Shown here: piece by piece, positions 1 through 8,534 of the stretch | Position numbering within the stretch: position 1 is the stretch's first letter | Layout of the letters: the number at the start of each line of letters is the position of its first letter | NCBI GenBank assembly: GCA_036741775.1 | Contig: DAINRQ010000003.1 | Coordinates: forward strand, 62,001-126,000 | Source: JAJKIV01 sp036741775 | Lineage (GTDB): Bacteria > Gemmatimonadota > Gemmatimonadetes > Gemmatimonadales > Gemmatimonadaceae | DNA length: 64,000 bases | Direction of reading: 5' to 3' | Made by a program: the position numbers and the translations under genes | Notes under the pieces: generated by a model | The model's input: the letters and a program-made list of their open reading frames with translations, nothing else | Told to the model about the DNA's origin: nothing | Databases searched by the model: none

Positions 1-917
1 GCGTCCAGACGAGCGAGCACTTCGGCGGCGACGGCGAAGCCGGCAACGATGATGTCCGCTCGAGCGGGATTGAGTCCCGGGACCGCGGCTCGCTGCTCGG
101 GCGACATTTCCTGCAGCATGTCGAGGATGTGCTCGAGCTCCACGCGCGGAACGCGAGTGCCGTGCGTCGTGCGCGCGGTCTGCACGCCCTGACGCGTGAG
201 GTAGATGCCGGCGAGGTTCGTGAACGTCCCGCCGGACCCGATCACCTGCGCGCCGCGCCAATCCCGGACGGGGAGCGACTTGCGAATGTCGTCCCGGATG
301 GCGGAGCGGAGGTTCCTCACGTCCTTGCGGCGCGCCCGTGGGCCGAGAAACTCCTCGGTCAGCCGGATAGCGCCGAACGGAAGTGAAATGAGGCGATCGA
401 GGAGACCATCGGCGCTCAGCGTGAGCTCGAGTGAGCCCCCACCGATGTCCATGACCACCGCGCGGCCCACACCGAGCTCGAAGTGCGCAAGGGCACTCCG
501 GAATGACAGCCGTGCTTCGTCCTCGCCCTTGAGCAGTTTCACTTTGAGCCCCGTTTCGGCGCGAACGAGCTCGAGGAACGTGAGTCCGTTCGCTGCCTCG
601 CGAACGGCGCTCGTGGCGACAGCCTCCACGCGCGATGCGCCGAGCTGCCGGGCGAGGGTCGCCATCCGCGTCAGAGCGTCGAGGGCCTGCCGCATCGACG
701 TTTCGCTCAGCACGCCCGTCTCACGGAGTCCTGCGCCTAGTCGCGGCGCCGCCTTCATCTCGTCGACGATGCGGATCGACCCGGACGGTGACACGTCGGC
801 GACGATCTGTCGAATGGAGTTGGACCCGATGTCGATCGCCGCGAGTCGAATGTCCTGTTCGGCTCGCGGCGATCGTGCTGCGTTGTCGGAAGTGCGGGAG
901 ACGGCGGGGAGAGCCAC
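1..917 (-). CDS. ppx: Exopolyphosphatase / guanosine pentaphosphatase (Ppx/GppA), 3' end outside window
   Basis: Ppx/GppA-family phosphatase of the ASKHA fold, which removes terminal phosphate from polyphosphate or pppGpp in the cytoplasm. The reading frame stays open to the left edge, so the C-terminus is missing. Visible motifs are an N-terminal nucleotide-binding loop (AAIDIGSNSIRQIVADV, around residue 30), the family's ATSAVREA stretch, the phosphate-binding MDIGGGSLEL and GSGGTFTNLAG. The GTG start directly follows the phoU stop (TAG then GTG, no gap), which implies translational coupling at the end of the pst operon. This placement matches a role in phosphate storage and release. Ppx and GppA cannot be separated from the part seen. 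Confidence 0.9.
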   Translation of the reverse strand, partial: MALPAVSRTSDNAARSPRAEQDIRLAAIDIGSNSIRQIVADVSPSGSIRIVDEMKAAPRLGAGLRETGVLSETSMRQALDALTRMATLARQLGASRVEAVATSAVREAANGLTFLELVRAETGLKVKLLKGEDEARLSFRSALAHFELGVGRAVVMDIGGGSLELTLSADGLLDRLISLPFGAIRLTEEFLGPRARRKDVRNLRSAIRDDIRKSLPVRDWRGAQVIGSGGTFTNLAGIYLTRQGVQTARTTHGTRVPRVELEHILDMLQEMSPEQRAAVPGLNPARADIIVAGFAVAAEVLARLD

Positions 918-1637
918 CTATCCGGTTGGTTGCGGGAAGGGCGAACGGTCGCGTTGCTGCTCTTCGAAATGATGCTTGATCTGCTTGCCTTCTGCCAGGA
1001 ACACGGCGTCCTCGCCAATGTTCGTCGCGAGGTCGGCCACTCGCTCGAGGTTGCGACTGACGAGGAGGAGCTCGAGCGACGGGTTGATCGTTCGTGCGTC
1101 GGCCATCATGTGCGTCAGTAGAATCCGGAACACCGAGTCGTGCAGCGTATCCACGAGGTCGTCAGCCTTGCACACCTCGCGACCCAGGGCGCCATCAGCG
1201 CGGACGAAGGCGTCGAGTGCGTCCGCCAGCATGCGGCGAGCGCGCCGTGCCATGTCCTCGATCTCCGGCGTCGGTGTAATCTCGACGGGCAGGACGATCA
1301 GACGCAACGCCGACTGGGCAATGTTTACGGCGTGGTCGCCCACCCGCTCCAGGTCGCTCGTGATCTTGATGGCGCTGATGATGAACCGCAGATCCCGCCC
1401 CATCGGCTGCTGGAGGGCGAGCAGTGACACGGCGAGGTTCTCGCACTCGAGCTCCATCAGGTCGAGCTCGCGGTCACCACTGACGACGGCGTCGGCCTTG
1501 GCCTTGTCGCGCGTGAGCAATGAATCGACGGCGAGGTCCACGAGCTCCTCGGCGCGAGCGGACATGTCGAGCAGCCGCTCCTTGAGCGTCTGGAGCTGGT
1601 CGTGGAAATGACGAAAGGCAGCGGTCTCGGGACTCAT
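918..1637 (-). CDS. phoU: Phosphate signalling complex protein PhoU
   Basis: PhoU is a cytoplasmic two-lobed helical metal-binding protein that couples PstSCAB transport status to the PhoR kinase and keeps the Pho regulon off when phosphate is plentiful. The 239-residue product (start MSPETAAFRHF) has the family length. It shows the repeated metal-binding motif in each half (DRELDLMELECENLA and the KADDLVDTLHDSVF region) and the GDHAVNIAQ and NLERVADLATNIGED signatures. A longer reading from base 1991 exists but is only pstB read in another frame. The ATG overlaps the pstB stop in an ATGA junction, so it is translated as part of the pst operon. Confidence 0.95.
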   Translation of the reverse strand: MSPETAAFRHFHDQLQTLKERLLDMSARAEELVDLAVDSLLTRDKAKADAVVSGDRELDLMELECENLAVSLLALQQPMGRDLRFIISAIKITSDLERVGDHAVNIAQSALRLIVLPVEITPTPEIEDMARRARRMLADALDAFVRADGALGREVCKADDLVDTLHDSVFRILLTHMMADARTINPSLELLLVSRNLERVADLATNIGEDAVFLAEGKQIKHHFEEQQRDRSPFPQPTG

Positions 1638-2485
1638 CCGAATCTCCCGGTAATGTACGCCTCGGTGCGCTCCTCCTGTGGCGTCGTGAAGAGCTGGCCG
1701 GTCTCGTTCATCTCGACCAGCCGACCGAGATAAAAGAACGCCGTGTGGTCCGAGACGCGAGCGGCCTGTTGCAGATTGTGCGTGACGATCACGATGGTCA
1801 GCTCCGCGCGCAGCTCGTACAGCAGCTCCTCGATCTTCTGTGTCGCGATGGGGTCGAGGGCGCTCGCGGGCTCGTCGAGCAGAAGTACCTCTGGTTCGTT
1901 CGCGAGTGCGCGCGCAATGCACAGCCGCTGCTGCTGCCCACCGGAGAGCCCGAGCGCGCTCTGGCGAAGGCGGTCCTTCACCTCGTCCCATAACGCGGCT
2001 CGGCGGAGCGACTGCTCCACGATCTCATCGAGCGCCGCGCGCGACGCGCTGCCGTTGATCCGCGGCCCGTACGCGACGTTGTCGTAGATCGACTTCGGAA
2101 ACGGGTTCCACCGCTGAAAGACCATCCCGACGCGCTGGCGGAGCGACACGGGATTGACGGTCGCCCCGTAGACGTCCTCTCCATCGAGCTCGATCGTGCC
2201 CGAATGCCGAACGCCGGGAATGAGCGCATTGAGGCGATTGATCGAGCGGAGGAATGTGGACTTTCCGCACCCGGATGGGCCGATGAGCGCGGTGATCGCA
2301 CGTGGCGGGATAGTCAGCGCGATGTCGTGGAGTGCCTGCTTGGACCCATACCAGAACGAGAATTTGTCGGCGCGGATGGTTCCGGATTCACGGGAACCGG
2401 GAACCGGGAACGGGGAACCGGAGATGTCTTCGGAAATTCCGGTTCCCGGTATCCGGTTCCCGGTTCCCAGCGGCGAAGACGTCAC
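1634..2485 (-). CDS. pstB: Phosphate ABC transporter ATPase PstB (copy 1) with repeat-encoded N-terminus
   Basis: This is the ATP-hydrolysing subunit of the high-affinity phosphate importer. Walker A (GPSGCGKST), Q-loop, signature (LSGGQQQRLCIARALA) and Walker B (VLLLDEP) are all intact, followed by the switch His of IVTHN. The product is 283 residues. The start overlaps the stop of the upstream pstB in an ATGA junction, so the ATG at 2485 is probably real. The first 35 or so residues have no counterpart in PstB. They are Gly/Pro/Arg-rich and are encoded by a 30-bp inverted repeat made of GGGAACC heptamers. The ABC domain proper begins near TIRADKFSFWYG. This is the second of two tandem pstB genes. 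Confidence 0.93.
   Translation of the reverse strand: MTSSPLGTGNRIPGTGISEDISGSPFPVPGSRESGTIRADKFSFWYGSKQALHDIALTIPPRAITALIGPSGCGKSTFLRSINRLNALIPGVRHSGTIELDGEDVYGATVNPVSLRQRVGMVFQRWNPFPKSIYDNVAYGPRINGSASRAALDEIVEQSLRRAALWDEVKDRLRQSALGLSGGQQQRLCIARALANEPEVLLLDEPASALDPIATQKIEELLYELRAELTIVIVTHNLQQAARVSDHTAFFYLGRLVEMNETGQLFTTPQEERTEAYITGRFG
2392..2468. repeat. Heptamer-built inverted repeat inside pstB coding sequence
   Basis: The left arm (2392-2421) consists of imperfect GGGAACC heptamers. The right arm (2439-2468) is its reverse complement at 27 of 30 positions by eye, around a 17-nt loop. The element lies in frame inside the start of pstB and encodes its non-homologous N-terminal extension. 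It would form a very stable hairpin in the mRNA just after the start codon. Confidence 0.9.
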
Positions 2486-3321
2486 CCGAACCTCCCTGTA
2501 ATGTACGCCTCGGTGCGCGGATCACCTGGCGTCGTGAACAGCGAGTTCGTCGGCGCCACCTCCACGAGCTCGCCCGCAAGCATGAACGCGGTGCGATCCG
2601 ACACTCGGGCGGCCTGCTGCATGTTATGCGTGACGATCACGACGGACATGTCCTTTCGCAGTTCGTAGACGAGCTCCTCGACCTTCTGTGTGCTGATGGG
2701 GTCCAGCGATGCCGTGGGCTCGTCGAGCAGCAGGACGTCCGGCCGCGTCGCCAGGGCTCGGGCGATGCAGAGACGCTGCTGCTGCCCGCCCGAGAGCGCG
2801 ACGGCACTCTCCTCGAGACGGCCGCTGACTTCATCCCACAGCGCCGTTCGGCGAAGCGCGTCCTCGACGATCTCGGCGGTCTCGACGCGTGATGGGCGAT
2901 TACGCCCGAGGATCCGGAGGCCCGCCGCCACGTTGTCGCGGATCGACATCGTCGGGAACGGCGTGGGCCGCTGGAACACCATCCCGATGTGGCGCCGTAC
3001 TTCGATGGGATTCACACCAGGCGCGTAGATGTCCTGACCGTCGAGCGTCACTGTGCCTGCCACGCGCGCGGTCGGAATGGTCTCGTGCATCCGGTTGAGA
3101 CACCGCAACAGCGTGGACTTCCCGCAGCCGGATGGGCCGATGATGGCGGTGACTTCGCGGTCGCGAAACGCGATCGACGCGCCGCGCACGGCCGCGGTCT
3201 GTCCGAAGAATGCGCTCAGCTCATGCGTCGCGAGGTGAACGCGCTCGCTCGCCGCAGGGCCCGGCGCTCCCGCGCTGGACGCGGGGCGGGGAACACGCGG
3301 TCGCTCGATTTCAGTCGCCAC
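2482..3321 (-). CDS. pstB: Phosphate ABC transporter ATPase PstB (copy 2)
   Basis: Second PstB paralogue, directly upstream of copy 1. It carries GPSGCGKST, LSGGQQQRLCIARALA, VLLLDEP and IVTHN, so it should hydrolyse ATP. I chose the GTG at 3321 (VATEIERP), which overlaps the last codons of pstA by 11 nt. An upstream start at 3384 would overlap pstA by 74 nt. The region before the ABC domain is a 35-40 residue Pro/Ala-rich stretch, and the conserved part begins at HLATHELSAFFG. The two copies may form a PstB heterodimer or serve in exchange. The sequence cannot tell which. Confidence 0.93.
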   Translation of the reverse strand: MATEIERPRVPRPASSAGAPGPAASERVHLATHELSAFFGQTAAVRGASIAFRDREVTAIIGPSGCGKSTLLRCLNRMHETIPTARVAGTVTLDGQDIYAPGVNPIEVRRHIGMVFQRPTPFPTMSIRDNVAAGLRILGRNRPSRVETAEIVEDALRRTALWDEVSGRLEESAVALSGGQQQRLCIARALATRPDVLLLDEPTASLDPISTQKVEELVYELRKDMSVVIVTHNMQQAARVSDRTAFMLAGELVEVAPTNSLFTTPGDPRTEAYITGRFG

Positions 3322-4267
3322 CGCGGGCGAACCGGGATCGTGTGGCGAAGCGGGCTGCCAGACTGATGACAAGGACGATACCAATGAGAACGAGCGCGCC
3401 GGCCCACGCGAGCGCGTGCTGTTGCTCGTAGGGGCTGATCGCGAAGGTGAAGATCTGGAGCGGCAGCGCGGCGATCGGTTCGCCGAGCGACGTCGACCAG
3501 AACTGGTTGCCTAACACGGTGAACAGGAGGGGCGCCGTCTCCCCGGCGATGCGCGACACGGCCACCAGCGCCCCGGTGACGATCCCGGGCAGCGCGGTCC
3601 TCAACACGACGATGAGCGATGTGCGCCATCGTGAGTATCCAAGCGCCAGCGCGGCCTCGCGGAGCGACACCGGGACAATGCGAATCATCTCTTCCGTCGT
3701 TCGCGTCACGAGCGGGATCATCATGGCGCCAAGGGCGATGCCGCCTGCGAGTGCGGTGAACTTTCCCATCGGGCGCACGAGGAACTGCCACGCGAAGATC
3801 CCCATCACAATGGACGGCAGCCCGTTCAGCACGTCCGAGAGAAAGCGCACCACGTTCGCGAGCAGGGTTCCCCCGTTCTCGGCGAGGTACATCCCGGCAC
3901 CGATGCCTATCGGAAGGCCGAACGCAGACGCTGCCAGGATCAGCACCAGCGTTCCGACGATCGCGTTCGCCATCCCGCCGCCTTCCTCGCCGGGCGGTTT
4001 CGGGAGCTCGGTGAAGAACGCCAGGTTGATGGATGAGGCGCCCTCGCGCACGAGGTGCGCGAGGATGAAGATCAGCGGCAGCGTCGCGACGACGGCCGCC
4101 ACGCACATGACCCCGACCATGATGGCGTTCACCACGCGTCGGCGGCCGAGCGTTGTGCGCGTCCGTTCGGCCGCCGCACGTTGGCCCCCCGATGGGCGCC
4201 GGCGCGAACCGGCGCGGCCTATTCCCGAGCCTCGCTCTCGAGCAGCGCCGGGGCGCGGGGGCGTCAT
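3311..4267 (-). CDS. pstA: Phosphate ABC transporter permease PstA
   Basis: Inner-membrane permease half of PstSCAB. The 318-residue product has a Pro/Arg-rich cytoplasmic N-terminus of about 50 residues, then about six hydrophobic spans with the inner-membrane EAA-type loop (SLREAALALGYSRWRT), which docks onto PstB. The start at 4267 overlaps the pstC stop as ATGA. A start 12 codons upstream at 4303 is possible but would overlap pstC more deeply. Confidence 0.94.
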   Translation of the reverse strand: MTPPRPGAARERGSGIGRAGSRRRPSGGQRAAAERTRTTLGRRRVVNAIMVGVMCVAAVVATLPLIFILAHLVREGASSINLAFFTELPKPPGEEGGGMANAIVGTLVLILAASAFGLPIGIGAGMYLAENGGTLLANVVRFLSDVLNGLPSIVMGIFAWQFLVRPMGKFTALAGGIALGAMMIPLVTRTTEEMIRIVPVSLREAALALGYSRWRTSLIVVLRTALPGIVTGALVAVSRIAGETAPLLFTVLGNQFWSTSLGEPIAALPLQIFTFAISPYEQQHALAWAGALVLIGIVLVISLAARFATRSRFARGGD

Positions 4268-5250
4268 ACGCGTGCCTCGCGCGAAACACGCCACACGAGC
4301 CACCTCGCAATCGCATTCACGATGAGCGTCACCGCGAACAGCACTGCACCAACCGCCATCAACGCGGAGAGGTGAAGGTCACCAGTCGCCTCGGCGAACT
4401 CGTTCGCGATGAGCGACGCCATCGTGTACCCCGGCGCGAAGAGCGAGGCGGAGATGTCGTGGACGTTACCGATCAGCATCGTCACCGCCATTGTCTCGCC
4501 GAGCGCGCGGCCGAGACCGAGGATGATGCCACCGACGATGCCGGACCTGGCGTACGGTACCACGGCGTCGGCAATCATCTCCCACTTGGTTGCGCCGAGC
4601 GCGAGCGCGGCTTCGCGTTGAGACCGCGGCACCGCCATGAGCACTTCGCGCGAGACCGCCGAGATGTACGGGAGTATCATGATGGCGAGAATGAGCCCCG
4701 CCGCGAGCATGCTCGGTCCGTACGCTGGTCCCTGGAAGAGCGGCAACCTCCCGATACCAGGGAGCCCGGCGAGGAACGGCATCACGTGCTGGCGCAGCAG
4801 CGGCAGCAGCACGAAGATCCCCCAGAGGCCGTAGACGACGCTCGGAATGGCGGCCAGCAAGTCGACGAGGAACGCGACCGGCTGCCGTAGCCACCCTGGC
4901 GCAAACTCGGAGAGGAAGATCGCCACCCCGAGCGCGAGCGGCGTCGCAATGACCAGGGCGACGATCGACGAAACGACCGTGCCGTAAATGGCCGGGGCCG
5001 CGCCGAACACGTTATGCGGGGGATCCCACTCACTGGACGTGAGGAATCCGAGGCCGAACGTCTTCAGCGCGGGCCACGCCGCCGTACCTACTTCGAGGGC
5101 AATGAAGACGAGCAAAAGGGGGATGCATAACGCGAACGCCTTGATCGTCCAGCGGTAGACGGTATCGCCGATCGCGGAACCTTCGATGCGAGCGGCGATA
5201 CCCGTGTCGTCCGGCCGCGCGGTGACCAGCGGGCGCGACGCTTCACTCAC
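4264..5250 (-). CDS. pstC: Phosphate ABC transporter permease PstC
   Basis: Partner permease of PstA in the phosphate channel. The product has 328 residues, a short cytoplasmic N-terminus and about six membrane spans. It carries the EAA loop (SQREAALALGATKWEM) and the PstC signature region SSEWDPPHNVFGAAPAIYGT. Its ATG overlaps the pstS stop in an ATGA junction. The whole operon from pstS to ppx is chained by overlaps or zero gaps. Confidence 0.95.
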   Translation of the reverse strand: MSEASRPLVTARPDDTGIAARIEGSAIGDTVYRWTIKAFALCIPLLLVFIALEVGTAAWPALKTFGLGFLTSSEWDPPHNVFGAAPAIYGTVVSSIVALVIATPLALGVAIFLSEFAPGWLRQPVAFLVDLLAAIPSVVYGLWGIFVLLPLLRQHVMPFLAGLPGIGRLPLFQGPAYGPSMLAAGLILAIMILPYISAVSREVLMAVPRSQREAALALGATKWEMIADAVVPYARSGIVGGIILGLGRALGETMAVTMLIGNVHDISASLFAPGYTMASLIANEFAEATGDLHLSALMAVGAVLFAVTLIVNAIARWLVWRVSREARV

Positions 5251-6341
5251 GAGACCGTTCCCACCTGGATGGTCGACAGCCGATCCAGAAGCTGCTTACT
5301 CACCGACGCCGGAAGTGGCGCATAGTCGAGCGCCGCTGCCGATGCTTCGCCCTCGGTGAGCGCCCACTGCAGGAAGTCCACGAGCTTCGTGCCTTTCGTC
5401 GCATCGGCCTGCCGCTGATAGACGAGCAGCCACGTGAACGACGAGATCGGATACGCGTCTCCGCCTGGCGCGTTCACGATCGACACCCGGTAGTCCGTGT
5501 CGGGCGGCAGCTTCTCGACGGCTCCGGCTGCCGACGCGGTGATCGACTCGATCGTCGGGGCGACGAACTGGCCGGCGCTGTTTCTTACCTTCGCGGTAGG
5601 GAGCCGATTCTGATTCGCGTACGCAAGCTCGACGTAGCCAAGCGTGCCTGGCGTTTGCTTGATCTGCCCAGCGACCCCCTCGTTGCCCTTACCGCCCAAT
5701 CCGACTGGCCACTTGAGCTCCTTCCCGCGGCCCGGCCCCGAGGCCCATGCCGGACTCACGGCTGCCAGATAGTCGGAGAAGATGAACGTCGTGCCACTGC
5801 CGTCGGAGCGGTGCACGACGAGAATGTCGCTCGCTGGCAGCGTCACGCCCTGGTTGAGCGCCGCGATCCGTCCGTCGTTCCACTTTGTGATCTTGCCGAG
5901 AAAGATGTCTGCGATCGCCTCACCCGTCAGGTTGAGCTGCTGAGAGATCTCGGGGACGTTATACGTGATGACGACCGCGCCGAGAACGGTGGGGATGTGC
6001 AGGATGGGCCCTCCCTTCGCCCGCGCCATCTCGTCATCGGTCATCGGCGCGTCCGAGGCGCCGAAGTCGACCGTACCCTCGGACAGTTGACGAATGCCGC
6101 CGCCGGAGCCGATCGACTGGTAGTTGATCCGGACTCCGGTTTTCGCGGCGTAGTCGGAAAACCACTTCTGGTAAATGGGCTGCGGGAACGTCGCGCCTGC
6201 TCCAGTAAGATCCACACCGCCGCTCGACGCCGGTGCCGAGCGCCCGGCCGCCGAGTCGTTCGCGTTTCCATCGCCGCTGCCGCAGGCGAGTGACGCCATC
6301 ACGCCGGCGGTCGCCAGCGTCCACACGGTTGTTCGAATCAC
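5247..6341 (-). CDS. pstS: Phosphate-binding lipoprotein PstS
   Basis: Phosphate-binding protein that hands phosphate to PstCA. The GTG at 6341 is preceded by GGAGGA at about 4 nt, whereas an alternative GTG at 6353 has no ribosome site. The N-terminus is a short lipoprotein signal ending in a lipobox (ASLAC). Phosphate-binding segments typical of PstS are visible: GAGATFPQPIYQKWF, SIGSGGGIRQL, DFGASDAPM and HRSDGSGTTFIFSDYL. First gene of the pst operon, with Pho-box-like repeats about 60-80 nt upstream. Confidence 0.95.
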   Translation of the reverse strand: MIRTTVWTLATAGVMASLACGSGDGNANDSAAGRSAPASSGGVDLTGAGATFPQPIYQKWFSDYAAKTGVRINYQSIGSGGGIRQLSEGTVDFGASDAPMTDDEMARAKGGPILHIPTVLGAVVITYNVPEISQQLNLTGEAIADIFLGKITKWNDGRIAALNQGVTLPASDILVVHRSDGSGTTFIFSDYLAAVSPAWASGPGRGKELKWPVGLGGKGNEGVAGQIKQTPGTLGYVELAYANQNRLPTAKVRNSAGQFVAPTIESITASAAGAVEKLPPDTDYRVSIVNAPGGDAYPISSFTWLLVYQRQADATKGTKLVDFLQWALTEGEASAAALDYAPLPASVSKQLLDRLSTIQVGTVS

Positions 6342-6396
6342 AGAATCCTCCACAACACGGAGTAATCGAACGTTCGCTGCTCGGCGCGCCGATCGG

Positions 6397-6425
6397 AGAG
6401 ACAGGCCCGTAACGGACGTGTCACG
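6397..6425 (-). promoter_or_regulatory. Pho-box-like direct repeats before pstS
   Basis: Read on the plus strand, CGTAACG (6408-6414) and TGTCACG (6419-6425) lie exactly 11 bp apart. A degenerate third unit sits at 6397-6403. A 7-bp unit with a 4-bp spacer is the geometry of PhoB boxes. The site lies between the porin stop and the pstS start, where a PhoB activation site is expected. Confidence 0.7.
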
Positions 6426-6431
6426 TCTCGA

Positions 6432-7625
6432 TCAGAACCCCGCGATGAGGTGCACAAAGAGCACTTTGCTGTCCGGCGCCGTGCTGCCGTCGCGGCCGGA
6501 TCGGTTCTGGTAGTCGAGTGTGAGGGAGGTCCGGCCATTGAGCTCCCACTGCACACCCGCGATGTAGTTGCGCGCGTACGGTGCGGCATCGATGTCGGCC
6601 TCGATGTGGTCGGCCCGTAGTACGATCGCGATCGGCGGGCGGGGGGCCTCGCCGAGAAATGCCAACGGCCGCATCGTCGTGTGCACGGAGATCACGCGGC
6701 CGGTGCGGGTCGCGTTCGTTGGGCTGGCGTCCTGCGTCGTGTCGGCCGATTCGACGACGTCCCAACGCTGGGCGAAATGCGCGCCGAGGACGACCCTCGG
6801 CCCGCGAACCCCGATGAACAGGCCAGCGCGATCCTTTCGTAGTGCATCCGACACCGGCTGGACCGTGCCGAGACGACGCGCAAAGTCGCTCGCGCGGTCG
6901 CCCTTCGAGTACCATGGCGAGATCGTCAGCCCGTTGAGAAACCCGGCGCCATTCGCCAGCGGCGTCAGCGTTAGGCGCACCGCGTAGTCCTTGAAGCGAT
7001 CGGTCTCGCGCGATGTGTAGCCCGGGCCGTTCGTGATCGTCGCGTAGACCTCGCCGCGCTTGTTGGGCAGCGTGAGCGCCACCGACCCGCCTGCGTCCGC
7101 TGACGCGAAGAAACCGTTCTGGTCCACGGCCACAGGTGCCAGGCCTCGCTGCCAGAACCGCTCTTCGTTCTCGATCACGACGGTTTGCAGGATCCCGAGT
7201 CGCACGCTCGCCTTGAACGCGTCCTCGGCGCCGCGAATGAAGTCGTATTGGCCGTAGGCGTACTTCGCGCGCACGGCCCATCCACGGTAGTACGCGTCGC
7301 GCGTGGTATCGCGCTGCTGATAGACGTCCGCTGTAACTCGCACGCCGAGGTGCTCGGCAGGCTTGGCGCGGAACGTCAGGTAGGCGCGATCGACCTCGAA
7401 GCGGTTGACGGACCGATTGCCTTTGAGTCCGCCGTATTGATAGTTGGCGAAGAGAACGCCGGAGAGCTCGATCGACGACGGCGCCTGACCCGAGAGCGAC
7501 GTCGCTTGTGCGGTGCTGTCAGCGCGCGCGCGAACCGAGTCCTGCGCGACGAGTGTGGGTGATGTGAGCGCCAGTAGAGTGAGTCCGCGGCGCGACGCTT
7601 TGACGGGCCAGGGCAGTGATCTCAT
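6432..7625 (-). CDS. Outer-membrane porin, phosphate-starvation type (OprP/O-like)
   Basis: Predicted outer-membrane beta-barrel channel. It has a signal peptide (MRSLPWPVKASRRG then a hydrophobic stretch ending TLVAQ), alternating amphipathic strands throughout, and a C-terminal phenylalanine (VLFVHLIAGF), the usual signal for barrel assembly. It resembles phosphate-selective porins in layout (early FANYQYGG strand, RFEVDRAYLTFRAK). Specificity for phosphate is inferred from its place between pst and the TonB genes and from its own upstream Pho box. A start at 7646 (MTPDHYS) is also possible; 7625 gives the cleaner signal peptide. Confidence 0.8.
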   Translation of the reverse strand: MRSLPWPVKASRRGLTLLALTSPTLVAQDSVRARADSTAQATSLSGQAPSSIELSGVLFANYQYGGLKGNRSVNRFEVDRAYLTFRAKPAEHLGVRVTADVYQQRDTTRDAYYRGWAVRAKYAYGQYDFIRGAEDAFKASVRLGILQTVVIENEERFWQRGLAPVAVDQNGFFASADAGGSVALTLPNKRGEVYATITNGPGYTSRETDRFKDYAVRLTLTPLANGAGFLNGLTISPWYSKGDRASDFARRLGTVQPVSDALRKDRAGLFIGVRGPRVVLGAHFAQRWDVVESADTTQDASPTNATRTGRVISVHTTMRPLAFLGEAPRPPIAIVLRADHIEADIDAAPYARNYIAGVQWELNGRTSLTLDYQNRSGRDGSTAPDSKVLFVHLIAGF

Positions 7626-7680
7626 TGAGTAGTGGTCGGGTGTCATCCGCCGAGGCACACGCTCGGCCCGGGACACCGTT

Positions 7681-7724
7681 ACACTACCGGAGTTTTGTAA
7701 CGGACGTGCAACGCCCGTGTAACG
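7681..7724 (-). promoter_or_regulatory. Pho box (three repeats) and -10 element before the porin
   Basis: On the plus strand TGTAACG, TGCAACG and TGTAACG start at 7696, 7707 and 7718, exactly 11 bp apart. This is the clearest Pho box in the window. On the transcribed (minus) side a TAGTGT hexamer (7686-7681) lies 9 nt beyond the last repeat, the usual position for a -10 element in a PhoB-activated promoter. Transcription would start about 50 nt before the porin ATG. Confidence 0.78.
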
Positions 7725-7787
7725 CAGGCGTCCCACTGGCCCGCCTAACCGCGCGTGGATCTAGCTCGCGAGACGAATCGACCGTCC

Positions 7788-8534
7788 TCAAAGCCCATTC
7801 GCGAGCGACAGGAACTTGTATCGACCTCCGCGTTCGATGATCGGCCCGAACAGGCGCAAGCGGGTCGTGTCTCCGCTCGTCGGCGACGCCGAGTTCACGA
7901 AGCACGCACTCCAGAGCGTGTTGGCCCCTTCTCTGACAGGCGCCCCGGGGCAGGTGTGTCCCGCGTAGTCCAGTGAGTGGCCGCCGAACCGGCTCAGGAG
8001 GCGTGCTGCTCCCTTGTTGGTTGCCGCGCTGCGCTGCAGCCAGACGAGTTCGGGCGACTGGCGATATGGCGGGCGAACGTTCGGCGAGGATGGGTACACG
8101 AGGTAGCCGAATTCCTTGCGATTCACTACGAGCCGCGCAAGCGCGGTCGTGTCGCTTTGTTCGAGCGCTCGCACGAAGGCGGCAACGAGCGCGCCCGAGC
8201 TTGTGGCCCCGAACGAGAAGCCGCCTGGCGGCGGTTCGCCTGCGTCCTGCCGAAACCGGCGGAGCTCATCCTCGATCGGGCGTAAGCTGTCGACGACGTA
8301 GCCGGGACTCGATCGTATGACCGAGTCTCGGCGAGCCCGATCGCGTTCCGCAACATCGGCCGCGATGCTCGAGCCCTGGGACGCGCGATCTTCAAAGCGA
8401 AGCGTCGCTCCCTCACACGCGAAGAGGGGTGTCAGTCCGAGCGCGGCGAGAAATCGTCGGCGTCCCGACGGACGCGCCTGTCCCCGCGAGCCGAGAATCC
8501 CTCGTCGCACTCCGGATGACACCGTGATTGTCAC
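7788..8534 (-). CDS. Unknown Pho-cluster lipoprotein (possible Tat or lipoprotein signal)
   Basis: I do not recognise the family. The product is about 248 residues, with an Arg-rich start followed by RRRFLAALGLTPLFAC, which reads as a signal with a lipobox (LFAC). The mature part is soluble and acidic-to-neutral. It has a helical middle (RPIEDELRRFRQDAG), a segment on 'FVRALEQSDTTALARLVVNRKEFGYL' type spacing, and two cysteines in the last third (HTCPG, SACFV) that could form a disulphide. The GTG at 8534 shares a base with the stop of the upstream beta-helix gene (TAGTG), so the two are co-translated. Starts at 8522 or 8510 are also possible. Context suggests a role in the same Pho-controlled surface system. 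Confidence 0.7.
   Translation of the reverse strand: MTITVSSGVRRGILGSRGQARPSGRRRFLAALGLTPLFACEGATLRFEDRASQGSSIAADVAERDRARRDSVIRSSPGYVVDSLRPIEDELRRFRQDAGEPPPGGFSFGATSSGALVAAFVRALEQSDTTALARLVVNRKEFGYLVYPSSPNVRPPYRQSPELVWLQRSAATNKGAARLLSRFGGHSLDYAGHTCPGAPVREGANTLWSACFVNSASPTSGDTTRLRLFGPIIERGGRYKFLSLANGL

Noticed and set aside
918..1991. Longer phoU reading with an extra 118 N-terminal residues
   Set aside because: The extra part is pstB read in another frame and is Arg-rich; PhoU homology begins at 1637.
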